This document shows positions 8,161 to 17,087 of a stretch of 64,000 bases of DNA, in pieces. Position numbers and translations under genes: made by a program. Source of the DNA: WVZH01 sp034430425 (GTDB lineage Bacteria > Chloroflexota > Anaerolineae > Anaerolineales > E44-bin32); contig DAOUEK010000031.1 of NCBI GenBank assembly GCA_034430425.1, positions 1 to 64,000 on the forward strand. The letters run 5' to 3'. Positions within the stretch are counted from its first letter, which is position 1. Each line of letters begins with the position of its first letter. The notes below the pieces were generated by a model. The model worked only from the letters and a program-made list of their open reading frames with translations. It had not been told where the DNA came from and did not search any database.

Positions 8161-9528
8161 GTGTATAAATCACCAGGTCCATCCAATCAGAACAACCTGA
8201 CACGCAGCCGATTCCGCACGCTCGCTCGCTGGCTCCAACCCGGATTGGGAGTCAAGCGCTGGTTCGTGTTGTTGATTATCGGTGTCGCTCTGATTGGCTT
8301 GGGCGTAGCGGTCATCTTGCTCGATATTTACCGCAATCATCCGGAATCCCCCTGGCTCGCCATCCTGAGTTTGCGTGATCTGCCTCGATGGCTGCGTGCG
8401 CTCCTGCTCGCACTTGCAGGTTTTTTACTGACCTTCTTCTCCGTTCTACGACTGAATCGCACATTGCTCGCGCCCTATCTTCGTCCGGGCAAACCTTTGG
8501 TTGATGCCGTAGCAAAACATCGGCGTTTGGGGCGCGGTCCCAAGATCGTGGCCATTGGAGGAGGGACCGGGCTGTCAACGCTGTTACGCGGTTTGAAGCG
8601 ACATACCGGAAACCTGACCGCAATCGTAACGGTTGCAGATGATGGGGGTTCCTCCGGGAGGCTGCGACAATCTCTCGGCTTGCCACCTCCGGGAGACATC
8701 CGCAACTGTCTTGCTGCATTATCCGACGATGAAGATTTGTTGACCCAGTTGTTCCAATACCGTTTTCTGCAGGGCGAAGAATTAAACGGGCACTCCTTTG
8801 GAAATCTCTTCATCGCCGCACTTGCAGGAGTGACCGGCAGTTTCGATCAGGGTCTGCTGGAGACGGGTCGTGTGCTTGCTATCCATGGTCGGGTGCTGCC
8901 ATCCAGTTTGGGCGATGTCGCTTTAACGGCGGACAAGGTGCCTGCTCTGGCAGATAAAGCGGTGCGCGTGGAGGGGGAGAGTCGTATTCCGGATGTGCCC
9001 GGAAAAATCCATCGGGTACAGCTCGAACCCAACGATCCGCCTGCCTATCCGGGAGCCATCCAAGCCATCCTGGGGGCAGATATGATTGTCGTCGGACCGG
9101 GCAGTTTGTATACCAGCGTTTTACCGAATTTGCTCGTGCCCGACGTCGTCGAAGCCATCCATGCCTCCAGTGCCTTCAAGGTTTATGTGTGTAATGTGGC
9201 AACACAGGAGGGGGAAACGGATGGGTATAATTGCCAGCAGCACATCGAGGCCATCGAAAACCACGTCGGACAGGGTTTGGTGGATTTGGTCGTGGCCAAT
9301 GATGGACGTCTGGATGCGAAACCGGATGGGATGGAAATGGTTTTGCCGGAATTCGAGGCAAGCACCCTGGTTCAACTCTATACCGCCGATCTGGTCGATG
9401 TCGATCGACCCTGGCACCATGATGCCAGTAAATTGGCCGAAACGCTGATCGCGCTGCTGGAAGAACGGACAGGTCCGTTGGATCTACCGTTGATGGAAGA
9501 ACAAGATTCTAATCCGGATCTCAATTGA
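8161..9528 (+). CDS. yvcK: YvcK family gluconeogenesis/cell-envelope factor with N-terminal membrane hairpin
   Basis: About 455 residues from GTG 8161. Two hydrophobic helices come first (about residues 30-55 and 75-100), then a CofD-like Rossmann domain: 'KIVAIGGGTGLSTLLRGLK', 'VTVADDGGSSGRLR', 'PGDIRNCLAAL' and 'VVGPGSLYTSVLPNLLV' are hallmark YvcK blocks. In Bacillus and Mycobacterium the protein binds UDP-GlcNAc and directs carbon to wall precursors, and is a target of Ser/Thr kinases; a Ser/Thr kinase lies 2.4 kb downstream. The start is a judgement: ATG 8122 is in frame but lies in the promoter -35 region. gap follows 24 bases later, so this may be one operon. Confidence 0.88.
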   Translation: MYKSPGPSNQNNLTRSRFRTLARWLQPGLGVKRWFVLLIIGVALIGLGVAVILLDIYRNHPESPWLAILSLRDLPRWLRALLLALAGFLLTFFSVLRLNRTLLAPYLRPGKPLVDAVAKHRRLGRGPKIVAIGGGTGLSTLLRGLKRHTGNLTAIVTVADDGGSSGRLRQSLGLPPPGDIRNCLAALSDDEDLLTQLFQYRFLQGEELNGHSFGNLFIAALAGVTGSFDQGLLETGRVLAIHGRVLPSSLGDVALTADKVPALADKAVRVEGESRIPDVPGKIHRVQLEPNDPPAYPGAIQAILGADMIVVGPGSLYTSVLPNLLVPDVVEAIHASSAFKVYVCNVATQEGETDGYNCQQHIEAIENHVGQGLVDLVVANDGRLDAKPDGMEMVLPEFEASTLVQLYTADLVDVDRPWHHDASKLAETLIALLEERTGPLDLPLMEEQDSNPDLN

Positions 9529-9552
9529 TCCGAAGAAAAGAGGAGTGTAATT

Positions 9553-10563
9553 ATGGCAACTCGTGTAGGAATTAATGGCTTCGGCCGAATCGGACGACAA
9601 GTCCTCAAGATCATGAAAGAAAAGTATGCTGACGTTTTTGACGTTGTTGCGTTCAACGACCTCGGGGATTTGAACACGATGGCCCACCTTTTCCGTTACG
9701 ACTCGAATTACGGTCGCTATACGGGGTCGGTGGAGGTCAAGAAAGATGGTTTGACCATCGAAGGCGATTTCATCAAGGCGCTGTCCGAACCTGATCCCGC
9801 CAATCTTCCCTGGAAAGACATGGGCGTGGAAATCGTCATTGAAGGAACGGGAGTGTTTCGAAAGCGGGAAGGCGCCTCGAAGCACATCGAAGCTGGCGCG
9901 AAAAAGGTGATTATCACCGCACCGGCGACGGACCCCGATTTTACTGTTGTGCTGGGGGTTAACGATGGCGATTACGATGCGGAGAAACACAACATCATCT
10001 CCAACGCCTCATGCACGACGAACTGCCTTGCACCTCCGGCAAAGGTCATTCAGGATAATTTCGGCATTGAGAAAGGTCTGATGACCACAATTCATTCCTA
10101 TACCAACGATCAAAATATCCTGGATCTTCCTCATAAGGACCTGCGACGTGCGCGTGCTGCAGCTTTGAACATCATCCCCACGACGACGGGTGCAGCGAAG
10201 GCGGTGGCGCTGGTGATCCCCGAACTTAAGGGGAAATTCGACGGATATGCATTACGCGTGCCGACTCCGACGGTATCAATCGTAGATTGTGTCATTACCC
10301 TGGAGAAGGATACGACCACAGAGGAGCTGCACGCTGCGTTACGCAAGGCGGCCAATGGCCCCATGAAGGGAATTCTCGCTCTTTCCGAGGAGCCTTTGGT
10401 CAGCATGGATTACAAAGAGGATGATCGCTCCAGCATTGTCGACGCTCAATTCACATTTGTCATGGGCGGTAACATGGTCAAGCTGGTCGCGTGGTATGAC
10501 AACGAGTGGGGTTACTCTGTGCGAACAGCAGATCTTGCCAATTTGATATCGAAATCCCTATAG
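9553..10563 (+). CDS. gap: Glyceraldehyde-3-phosphate dehydrogenase, type I
   Basis: 336 residues; oxidises glyceraldehyde-3-phosphate to 1,3-bisphosphoglycerate with NAD. Visible are 'VGINGFGRIGR' (NAD loop, 5-15), 'FNDLGD' at the adenosine-ribose site, catalytic Cys154 in 'SNASCTTNC' and catalytic His181 in 'TTIHSYTNDQ', and the C-terminal 'WYDNEWGYS'. AGAGGAG precedes the ATG by about eight bases. Upstream is yvcK, downstream pgk, in the usual gap-pgk-tpi order, here with a kinase gene inserted before tpiA. Confidence 0.97.
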   Translation: MATRVGINGFGRIGRQVLKIMKEKYADVFDVVAFNDLGDLNTMAHLFRYDSNYGRYTGSVEVKKDGLTIEGDFIKALSEPDPANLPWKDMGVEIVIEGTGVFRKREGASKHIEAGAKKVIITAPATDPDFTVVLGVNDGDYDAEKHNIISNASCTTNCLAPPAKVIQDNFGIEKGLMTTIHSYTNDQNILDLPHKDLRRARAAALNIIPTTTGAAKAVALVIPELKGKFDGYALRVPTPTVSIVDCVITLEKDTTTEELHAALRKAANGPMKGILALSEEPLVSMDYKEDDRSSIVDAQFTFVMGGNMVKLVAWYDNEWGYSVRTADLANLISKSL

Positions 10564-10571
10564 ATTTATCG

Positions 10572-10607
10572 ACCGCGGCGCGCCTTGAAACCCGGGCGCG
10601 CCGCGGT
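10572..10607 (+). promoter_or_regulatory. GC-rich 13-bp hairpin between gap and pgk, touching the pgk ribosome site
   Basis: Arms ACCGCGGCGCGCC and its perfect complement enclose a 10-base loop. No T-run follows, so it is not a standard terminator. The 3' arm ends inside GGTGAGG (10605-10611), the likely Shine-Dalgarno of pgk at 10622, so the stem may temper pgk translation or mark an mRNA-processing or stability point. Confidence 0.7.
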
Positions 10608-10621
10608 GAGGTAAAAAATCC

Positions 10622-11803
10622 ATGTTTGATAAAAAGACAATCCGCGATATCGATCCCAGAGGTAAACGTGTTCTGGTGAGGGTTGATTTCAATGTTCCGC
10701 TTGCTGATGGGGCAGTGGTCGATGATACCCGCATCCAGGCCGCGTTGCCGACGATCCGTTATTTAATCGATCACGATGCGGCTATAATCCTATGCTCCCA
10801 CCTCGGTCGTCCCAAAGGAAAGGTCGTTGCAGAGCTTACCTTGCGGCCTGTGGCTGAGCATCTGGCGTCCTTGCTCGGCAAGCCGGTGGCTTTCGTTGAA
10901 GATTGCGTGGGGTCCAAAGCTCACGCTGCAGCCGAGAAGCTTCAAGCAGGAGAGGTTCTGCTGCTCGAGAACACGCGCTTCAATCCGGAAGAACGAGCGA
11001 ACGATGTGGAATTCGCTGCTGCTTTGGCTTCACTTGCGGACCTGTACGTCAATGATGCCTTTGGTTCCGCGCATCGGGCACATGCATCCACGGAAGGTGT
11101 TGCGCACTATCTGCCGGCGGTAGCCGGATTTTTAATGGAAAAGGAATTGGAATACCTGGGCAAAGCTCTGGAGACTCCCGCGCATCCTTTTATCGCCATA
11201 TTGGGTGGCGCCAAGATTTCCGACAAGATCACCGTGGTGGAGCGATTGCTCGAGAAAGCAGATCGCTTGCTTATCGGCGGCGGCATGGCCAATACCTTTT
11301 TAGCAGCAAAAGGGTATTCTATGGGGAGTTCCCTTGTAGAAGAGGATTCGATTAATACAGCGAAAGCTCTGCTCTCGAGTTCAGCGGATCGACTTCTTCT
11401 CCCAGTCGATTTGGTAGTAGGCGATCAATTCGCAGCCGAGGCGCAGAGCAAGACGGTACCTGCAAACGAAGTGCCGGAGAATTGGGGCGCCTACGATATC
11501 GGCCCGAAAACTGTGGAAGTGTACAGCCAGGCGTTGAAGAATGCCAAGCTGGTTGTCTGGAATGGACCGATGGGCGTCTTCGAGTTCGATGCCTTCGCAA
11601 AAGGAACCTGGGCAATCGCCAAAGCCGTAGCGGCTTGTGATGGTACCACGATTGTCGGAGGCGGTGAATCGACAGCCGCTGTTCGCCAAGCTGGTTTGAC
11701 GGATCGTATCAGTCACGTTTCGACAGGCGGCGGAGCTTCACTCGAGTTTCTCGAAGGTAAAGATTTACCCGGTGTCGTTGTTCTGGATGATAAAGAAGCA
11801 TAG
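10622..11803 (+). CDS. pgk: Phosphoglycerate kinase
   Basis: 393 residues, the normal bacterial length. N-terminal substrate domain with 'VLVRVDFNVPL' (18-28) and 'CSHLGRPKG' (about 58-66), 'LLLENTRFNPEE', and the C-terminal ATP domain with 'WNGPMGVFE' and 'IVGGGESTAAV' followed by 'STGGGASLEFLEGK'. It makes ATP from 1,3-bisphosphoglycerate. It is co-directional with gap, 58 bases downstream, with a strong intergenic hairpin that overlaps its ribosome site. Confidence 0.97.
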   Translation: MFDKKTIRDIDPRGKRVLVRVDFNVPLADGAVVDDTRIQAALPTIRYLIDHDAAIILCSHLGRPKGKVVAELTLRPVAEHLASLLGKPVAFVEDCVGSKAHAAAEKLQAGEVLLLENTRFNPEERANDVEFAAALASLADLYVNDAFGSAHRAHASTEGVAHYLPAVAGFLMEKELEYLGKALETPAHPFIAILGGAKISDKITVVERLLEKADRLLIGGGMANTFLAAKGYSMGSSLVEEDSINTAKALLSSSADRLLLPVDLVVGDQFAAEAQSKTVPANEVPENWGAYDIGPKTVEVYSQALKNAKLVVWNGPMGVFEFDAFAKGTWAIAKAVAACDGTTIVGGGESTAAVRQAGLTDRISHVSTGGGASLEFLEGKDLPGVVVLDDKEA

Positions 11804-11906
11804 CTTCAGAGTCTCCTGATCTAAACACAGTATATCGATAGGAAGTGCGAGACCCCTCATCGGACATCTTTCGCTGCGTGTTGGATGGACGTTGTGTGTA
11901 TTTTTG

Positions 11907-11935
11907 TTGTCCCTTTGGAACGTCTCGTCTATAAT
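11907..11935 (+). promoter_or_regulatory. Sigma-70 promoter of the Ser/Thr kinase gene
   Basis: TTGTCC, 17-base spacer, TATAAT. The start would be near 11942, giving a ~20-base leader before ATG 11962 that contains GAGGTTGGAG. Confidence 0.75.
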
Positions 11936-11961
11936 GTGCCCGGCCTGAGGTTGGAGATTGC

Positions 11962-13662
11962 ATGAGCTTCGATAAAGGTGAAAACGTAGGTGCGTATCGC
12001 ATCATTACGCAGCTGGGCCAGGGTGGTATGGCCACGGTTTATAAAGCTTACCATCCCGCCCTCGATCGATACGTGGCCATCAAGGCGCTCCACCCGGCGA
12101 TTATGGAAGATCCCAATTTTCTGGCACGCTTTGAGAGAGAAGCCAAGGTGGTTGCCAAATTGGAACATTCCAACATCGTGCCGATTTATGATTACTCCGA
12201 GCATGCAGGCCAACCCTACCTGGTGATGAAATTCATCGAGGGGGAAACCCTCAAGGCACGCTTGGCAAGAGGTCCGCTTAATAAAGACGAGGCCTTGCAC
12301 ATTGTAGATGCCGTTGCAAGTGCACTGGAGTATGCGCACAAACATGGTTACCTTCATCGCGATGTAAAACCTTCCAATATCTTGATTTCACCCGAAAGTG
12401 AAATCTACCTTGCAGATTTCGGTTTGGCGCGCATGGCTGAAGCAGGCGCATCGACGCTTTCGGGCGATATGCTCATGGGCACGCCGCACTACATCTCTCC
12501 GGAACAGGCGAAGGGCACGACGGATTTGGACGAAGGCACAGATATCTACTCGCTCGGTGTGGTATTGTACGAATTGGTGGTCGGTCGGGTTCCCTTTTCT
12601 TCGGATACACCTTTCTCGATTATTCACGATCATATCTACACGCCGCTGCCCTTGCCTCGCCAGGTCAATCCAACCGTGCCGGAAGCCGTTGAACGGGTCT
12701 TGCTCAAAGCCCTGGCGAAAAACCGGGATGACCGTTTCGGAAGTGTGAGGGAAATGATCGATGCATTTTGCGCTGCGGTCACAGGTGGGGATATCGGTGT
12801 ACTCGAATCGTTGTCGAAGCCTCGCGAAACGGAGAAGCGTTCCTTGGAAGCCCTGGCGAAGGCGAATACGCTAACCGATCCGGTGAAATCCGATGAGGCC
12901 CCAGATGCGGAAACCAAGGCTGCTGCGGAGAAGCCGGGTTTGAAGGACTCGCTTCGAAACCGCAGCCGGTGGTTCTGGGTCGTTGCGGGATTGGTGATGA
13001 CCTGTTGTATTCTGTTCGCTTTTATCGGCAGCATCAATCAACTCTCTTCCTTGGGTGGAACAGAAGAGATCGATCCCCGTGATGAAGAAATTGTGGAGGT
13101 CGATGAACCCGAAGAAAGATCGAGGGAGGATGCGGACACGCAGCTTCACCGTGCGGAAGCGTTGCTCGCCGAAGGTGATGATCGCGAGGCGTACAATGCC
13201 TTTATCAAGGCCGGGGATTTCTTCATGGCAGTGGGAGATTTCCCAATGGCGATGGAATGTTTCCTGCGGGCGCGTGAGTTGTCGCAAAATCCGATGCGTC
13301 CGGAAGTCCTGCTGGCAACCAAGCTTTTGCAAACGCTCTTTTTCGGAGCTTCGGAAAAGCCGATGTGGCCAATGATCGAGGAGATGTATGATAATTACCC
13401 GGATCGTGATGTCATCCAGATTGCAGCTGCGCGGATGCGTTTGTATGCCGAATCCCCTGAAGCAGCCTTGGATGAAATAACCCTCGTTCTTGATCGGAAT
13501 CCGGACGACGTCGCGGCGAATTTGGTTCTCATCGAGATCCACATCCATCTTGGCGATGTGGATTTTGCAAGGGAGCAGCTTGGGATGCTTCAAGAAAATT
13601 CCCGCGTACCGATTTGGCTGCAGGAACACATGCAATTATTGAAAAAACAGATTCCTGAATAA
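11962..13662 (+). CDS. Membrane Ser/Thr protein kinase with TPR-like extracytoplasmic domain
   Basis: 566 residues. Kinase domain at residues 11-270 with Gly loop 'GQGGMATVY' (19-27), Lys41, catalytic 'HRDVKPSN' (Asp134), 'DFG' 152-154 and 'YISPEQ' as the APE equivalent; all catalytic residues are present. A basic/acidic linker leads to one transmembrane helix at about 337-357. The outer ~200 residues are helical repeats resembling TPRs ('FIKAGDFFMAVGDFPMAMEC'), not PASTA or NHL repeats, so the sensed ligand is unknown. It lies between pgk and tpiA, and YvcK, a known kinase target in other phyla, is encoded nearby. It has its own promoter. Confidence 0.9.
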   Translation: MSFDKGENVGAYRIITQLGQGGMATVYKAYHPALDRYVAIKALHPAIMEDPNFLARFEREAKVVAKLEHSNIVPIYDYSEHAGQPYLVMKFIEGETLKARLARGPLNKDEALHIVDAVASALEYAHKHGYLHRDVKPSNILISPESEIYLADFGLARMAEAGASTLSGDMLMGTPHYISPEQAKGTTDLDEGTDIYSLGVVLYELVVGRVPFSSDTPFSIIHDHIYTPLPLPRQVNPTVPEAVERVLLKALAKNRDDRFGSVREMIDAFCAAVTGGDIGVLESLSKPRETEKRSLEALAKANTLTDPVKSDEAPDAETKAAAEKPGLKDSLRNRSRWFWVVAGLVMTCCILFAFIGSINQLSSLGGTEEIDPRDEEIVEVDEPEERSREDADTQLHRAEALLAEGDDREAYNAFIKAGDFFMAVGDFPMAMECFLRARELSQNPMRPEVLLATKLLQTLFFGASEKPMWPMIEEMYDNYPDRDVIQIAAARMRLYAESPEAALDEITLVLDRNPDDVAANLVLIEIHIHLGDVDFAREQLGMLQENSRVPIWLQEHMQLLKKQIPE

Positions 13663-13684
13663 TCTAAATTCATTGGAGGACAAT

Positions 13685-14446
13685 GTGGAACGAGTGCCGT
13701 GTATTGCAGGCAATTGGAAAATGAACAAGAACATCTCGGAGGCAGTAGAGCTTGTAGAGTCCATGCTTCCCCGCTTATCCGAACTCACCGGTGTTGAACG
13801 TGTCGTTTGCCCACCGTTCGTCGCCTTGCCGGCTGTCTCAGTGCGTTTGAAGGACGAGGACGTTTTCGTGGGTTCACAGAACGTGCATTGGGAGGACGCA
13901 GGGGCGTATACAGGAGAAATCTCTCCCACGATGCTGCAGGGACTGTGTACGTTTACCATCATCGGCCATTCGGAACGCAGGGCGTATTTTGGGGAGACAG
14001 ACGAGACAGTCAATTTGCGCGTCCAGGCCTCTCTGCGTCATGGATTTCGCCCGATCGTTTGTGTTGGAGAAACGCTCGATCAACGCCAGGCGGGGGAGAC
14101 GGCAGCTGTGGTTCGGGAGCAGGTCTCTAAGGGTTTTGCGAATATTTCCAAGGAAGATATGAAGCGCATCATCGTAGCCTACGAACCCATCTGGGCTATT
14201 GGAACCGGTATGGCGGCAACAGCCGAGGATGCCAATGCAACCATTGCTGAGTCGATTCGTCCCGTATTGAAGGATATGTTTGATGAAGATATCGCACAGG
14301 TGATTCGAGTTCAATATGGTGGCAGCGTTAAACCGGGGAATGCCGCGGAGTTCTTCATGCAGCCGGATATCGATGGCGCTTTGGTCGGCGGTGCCAGTCT
14401 GCGAGCCGATGATTTTATTGGCATCGTCGAAGCCGCTTTAGGCTAG
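13685..14446 (+). CDS. tpiA: Triosephosphate isomerase
   Basis: 253 residues; interconverts dihydroxyacetone phosphate and glyceraldehyde-3-phosphate. Key blocks: 'AGNWKMNKN' with the catalytic Lys about residue 12, 'IIGHSERR' with the electrophilic His, catalytic Glu in 'AYEPIWAIGTG', and 'QYGGSVKPGNA' phosphate loop. I chose GTG 13685 because GGAGGA stands four bases before it; an in-frame TTG at 13673 overlaps that ribosome site. It starts 22 bases after the kinase stop and ends at a terminator facing upp. Confidence 0.95.
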   Translation: MERVPCIAGNWKMNKNISEAVELVESMLPRLSELTGVERVVCPPFVALPAVSVRLKDEDVFVGSQNVHWEDAGAYTGEISPTMLQGLCTFTIIGHSERRAYFGETDETVNLRVQASLRHGFRPIVCVGETLDQRQAGETAAVVREQVSKGFANISKEDMKRIIVAYEPIWAIGTGMAATAEDANATIAESIRPVLKDMFDEDIAQVIRVQYGGSVKPGNAAEFFMQPDIDGALVGGASLRADDFIGIVEAALG

Positions 14447-14486
14447 CCGACGCCAATTTTCCGGCGAACAAAATCGATAAAAATCG

Positions 14487-14519
14487 ACGGGACACCTTCT
14501 TCAATGGGTGTCCCGTTTG
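14487..14519. terminator. Intrinsic terminator between convergent tpiA and upp
   Basis: Ten-base arms ACGGGACACC / GGTGTCCCGT around a 10-base loop, followed by TTT on the plus strand. Confidence 0.75.
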
Positions 14520-14543
14520 GCGTTTATCGAGTGTTCCTTATTA

Positions 14544-15176
14544 TCATCCTGTACCAAATTGGCGGTCGCCGGCGTCCCCCAGGCCAGGTACGATGTAGCC
14601 ATTCTCATTCAATTTGTCGTCCACCGCAGCAAGGTGAATCGGGATTTCAGGATGATGACAGTGGATTTCGGCGATACCTTCCGGTGCAGCGATGAGACCG
14701 ACGAATTTGATTTTCTTCACGCCCCAATTTTTAAGGATGTCAATCGTGGCGACGGCCGATCCTCCCGTGGCAAGCATTGGATCGAGAATAAAACATACTG
14801 AGACGGTGGGTTCGATGGGAAGTTTGTTGTAGTATTCAACCGGTTGGAGGGTTTTTTCATCCCGGTAGAGACCGATGTGCCATACTTCGGCGGAGGGCAT
14901 CAATTCCCAAACCCCCTCCACCATCCCCAGGCCGGCGCGTAAGATGGGGATCAATCCGACTCGTTCAGCCAATTCCAGGCCTTTGGTTTTTACCATAGGT
15001 GTTTGAACATCAATCGGATTGACGAGCAGATCCTGGGTTGCTTCGTAGGTTAATAATGCCGAAAGCTCGCGAATGAGTTCCCTGAATTTCTTGGGAACAA
15101 CATCCTGGTTGCGTAATTTACTCAATTTATGTGCCACGAGGGGGTGTGTCGATGCGAATACGTTTGATGGTTCCAT
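14544..15176 (-). CDS. upp: Uracil phosphoribosyltransferase
   Basis: 210 residues; salvages uracil to UMP with PRPP. The PRPP loop 'DPMLATGGSA' (about 130-139), 'ILRAGLGMV' and the C-terminal uracil-binding 'YIVPGLGDAGDRQFGT' are all present. On the minus strand GCAGGAG stands just before ATG-GGT-ATG; I prefer the second ATG (15176), which gives spacing 6. Upstream in-frame TTG at 15191 would include the ribosome site. It is monocistronic or loosely linked to the polyprenyl synthase gene 134 bases upstream. Confidence 0.96.
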   Translation of the reverse strand: MEPSNVFASTHPLVAHKLSKLRNQDVVPKKFRELIRELSALLTYEATQDLLVNPIDVQTPMVKTKGLELAERVGLIPILRAGLGMVEGVWELMPSAEVWHIGLYRDEKTLQPVEYYNKLPIEPTVSVCFILDPMLATGGSAVATIDILKNWGVKKIKFVGLIAAPEGIAEIHCHHPEIPIHLAAVDDKLNENGYIVPGLGDAGDRQFGTG

Positions 15177-15310
15177 ACCCATCTCCTGCAAACCAGCTCA
15201 ATGAAGTTCGAGGCCTTGCGCCTATGATTTAGGGCCAGATGATCCGGTTGGTTTCTGCGCAAGGAGGTGCCGTTGGCTCTCGTGCGGACAACCTCTTTGA
15301 TACCAATGGT

Positions 15311-16285
15311 TCAAGTGCTGCGATTGATAATGTGATCTGCGAGTTCGTAGAGCGCCGTTCGTTCCTGGTTGGCGGGCATCATTTTCAGGAGCGAAATGCC
15401 TGTGGTGACGAATTCCTGTGCCTGATCGAGTGCCTTATCGATTGCATTCGAGGAACGGATCGCGGAGACGATTTCGGAAAGTTCATCTTCATCACATTGC
15501 TGTGTAATAATTTTATGCCGTAATTCTTCTTGATCGGAGATTGTTGAAAGAAAGTACAAGACCGGGAGTGTGATCAAGCCTTGTCGCAGATCGTTTGCGG
15601 CGGGTTTTCCGAGTCTTTCTTCATCGGCGGTGAAATCCAGGACGTCATCGACGATTTGAAAAGCCATGCCGATGTTGTATCCAAAGGATTTCATTGCAGC
15701 GACTGTGTCTTCATCGATATCACTCAGGATAGCGGCGCCTTCTGTGGCGACTTCGAACAGCGATGCGGTTTTGGCATAGATCCGCTCAAGATAATCCGGG
15801 ATGTTAGCATCGCTTTTGCTGTTGGCGTACATTTGGGAGATTTCTCCATTTACGATCGTCATCAGCGTTCGCGCGAAGATTTTCATCAATGCCTGTTCGC
15901 CGATTTCTGCCGCCAGGTACGCGGCTCGAGCAAAAAGGTAATCTCCTGTTAGGACGGTAGCACCAGGTCCCAGCGTAGCGTTGATGGTGGGAATACCCCG
16001 GCGGAGAGAAGCGCCGTCGATCAAATCGTCGTGCACGAGCGTTGCGGTGTGCAGCATTTCTACTGAGCCTGCAAGCGTGATGGCATGATCGCGATCGGCG
16101 CTCAACATACCTGCAGAAAGCAAGACAAGAGCAGGACGGATGCGTTTCCCGCCCGAGGAGAGCAGATGGTCGAGTGCGGCGATCAGGTTGGGGTCGTGTT
16201 CACCCGGGCTGATGCGCATTCTCTGCTCCACCTCTGCAAGTTCGGAGCGAATGAGATCAAAGAAGGTGATAGTCGTTGTTTCCAT
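15311..16285 (-). CDS. Polyprenyl diphosphate synthase (trans-isoprenyl)
   Basis: About 324 residues. The two Asp-rich motifs that bind magnesium-diphosphate are intact: 'LVHDDLIDGASLRRG' (DDxxD) and 'IVDDVLDF', together with 'GGKRIRP' near the N-terminus and 'GDYLFARAA'. Such enzymes build the long-chain side chain of quinones or other prenyl lipids; chain length cannot be told here. ATG 16285 overlaps the end of tatD by 29 bases; an alternative in-frame ATG lies at 16312. It is the last gene of the pgm-tatD-polyprenyl synthase operon, joined by overlaps. Confidence 0.88.
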   Translation of the reverse strand: METTTITFFDLIRSELAEVEQRMRISPGEHDPNLIAALDHLLSSGGKRIRPALVLLSAGMLSADRDHAITLAGSVEMLHTATLVHDDLIDGASLRRGIPTINATLGPGATVLTGDYLFARAAYLAAEIGEQALMKIFARTLMTIVNGEISQMYANSKSDANIPDYLERIYAKTASLFEVATEGAAILSDIDEDTVAAMKSFGYNIGMAFQIVDDVLDFTADEERLGKPAANDLRQGLITLPVLYFLSTISDQEELRHKIITQQCDEDELSEIVSAIRSSNAIDKALDQAQEFVTTGISLLKMMPANQERTALYELADHIINRST

Positions 16286-17087
16286 GGTTCCATTCGAAGA
16301 GAGTCGCAGCATTTTGCCATGTGATTTCGGTGGCTTGACCCTCCTGCATATCTATAATACCGGCAAAACTTTCGGCAACAAATCTCACGTTAGCTGGCTC
16401 GTTTCGTTTGCCCCGGTGGGGGTGTGGCGTAAGGTAGGGAGAATCCGTTTCAAGCAGAATTTTGGAAATTGGTAATTGTGAAACGACTTCGCGTAGGTGA
16501 TCGGCGTTTCGAAAGGTCACTGGTCCGGCTACACCGAAATAGAAACCGGAATCGGCAGCGAGCAGGGCGGTATCGATGTCTGCCGAATAGGCATGCAGCA
16601 CGCCTGCTCGATCCCGGAGCCCTGCCGGTAGATCTCGAGACCAGGCAAGCAGCATTTCGATAATATTTTCTGTCGCGTCCCGGTTATGTATCACCACGGG
16701 CAATCCAATCTCGGCGGCGAGTGCTAATTGCGCTTGGAAGGCGTGTTTCTGTTGATCGGGCGCGGATATATTCCGATAGTAATCCAGTCCGATCTCTCCG
16801 ATCGCAACCACACCTTCTGAAAGAGCGAGTTCGCCGATTTTTACGGCCGTGTCGGAATTCCACGTTCGGGCGTCATGCGGATGGATGCCCACGGCTGCAA
16901 AGATATTTTCATGTTGCTGTGCCAATTCTACCGCCAGACGGCTTGTGTGCAGATCAATGCCTGGAACGAGAATACGGTGCACATCAGCTTCCCAAGCCCG
17001 CTCGAGGACTTCGACGCGATCTTGATCGAACTGGGGAAGTATGAGATGGCAGTGTGTGTCTGTAAGCCGCCTTGTCGTTGCATTCAT
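16257..17087 (-). CDS. tatD: TatD-family metal-dependent deoxyribonuclease
   Basis: 276 residues of amidohydrolase-fold TatD. Metal ligands are visible in 'DTHCHL' (10-15), 'GEIGLDYY' (about 96-103), 'VVIHNRDA', 'VLHAYS' and 'LLETDSPYLTP'. These enzymes are 3'-5' exonucleases or DNases used in repair. Its start codon overlaps the stop of the phosphohexomutase gene as ATGA (17084-17087), a clear case of translational coupling. Confidence 0.92.
   Translation of the reverse strand: MNATTRRLTDTHCHLILPQFDQDRVEVLERAWEADVHRILVPGIDLHTSRLAVELAQQHENIFAAVGIHPHDARTWNSDTAVKIGELALSEGVVAIGEIGLDYYRNISAPDQQKHAFQAQLALAAEIGLPVVIHNRDATENIIEMLLAWSRDLPAGLRDRAGVLHAYSADIDTALLAADSGFYFGVAGPVTFRNADHLREVVSQLPISKILLETDSPYLTPHPHRGKRNEPANVRFVAESFAGIIDMQEGQATEITWQNAATLFEWNHGNNDYHLL

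Noticed and set aside
12871..13635. 254-codon minus-strand frame opposite the kinase ectodomain
   Set aside because: Antisense shadow with no ribosome site; the plus-strand kinase frame is continuous.
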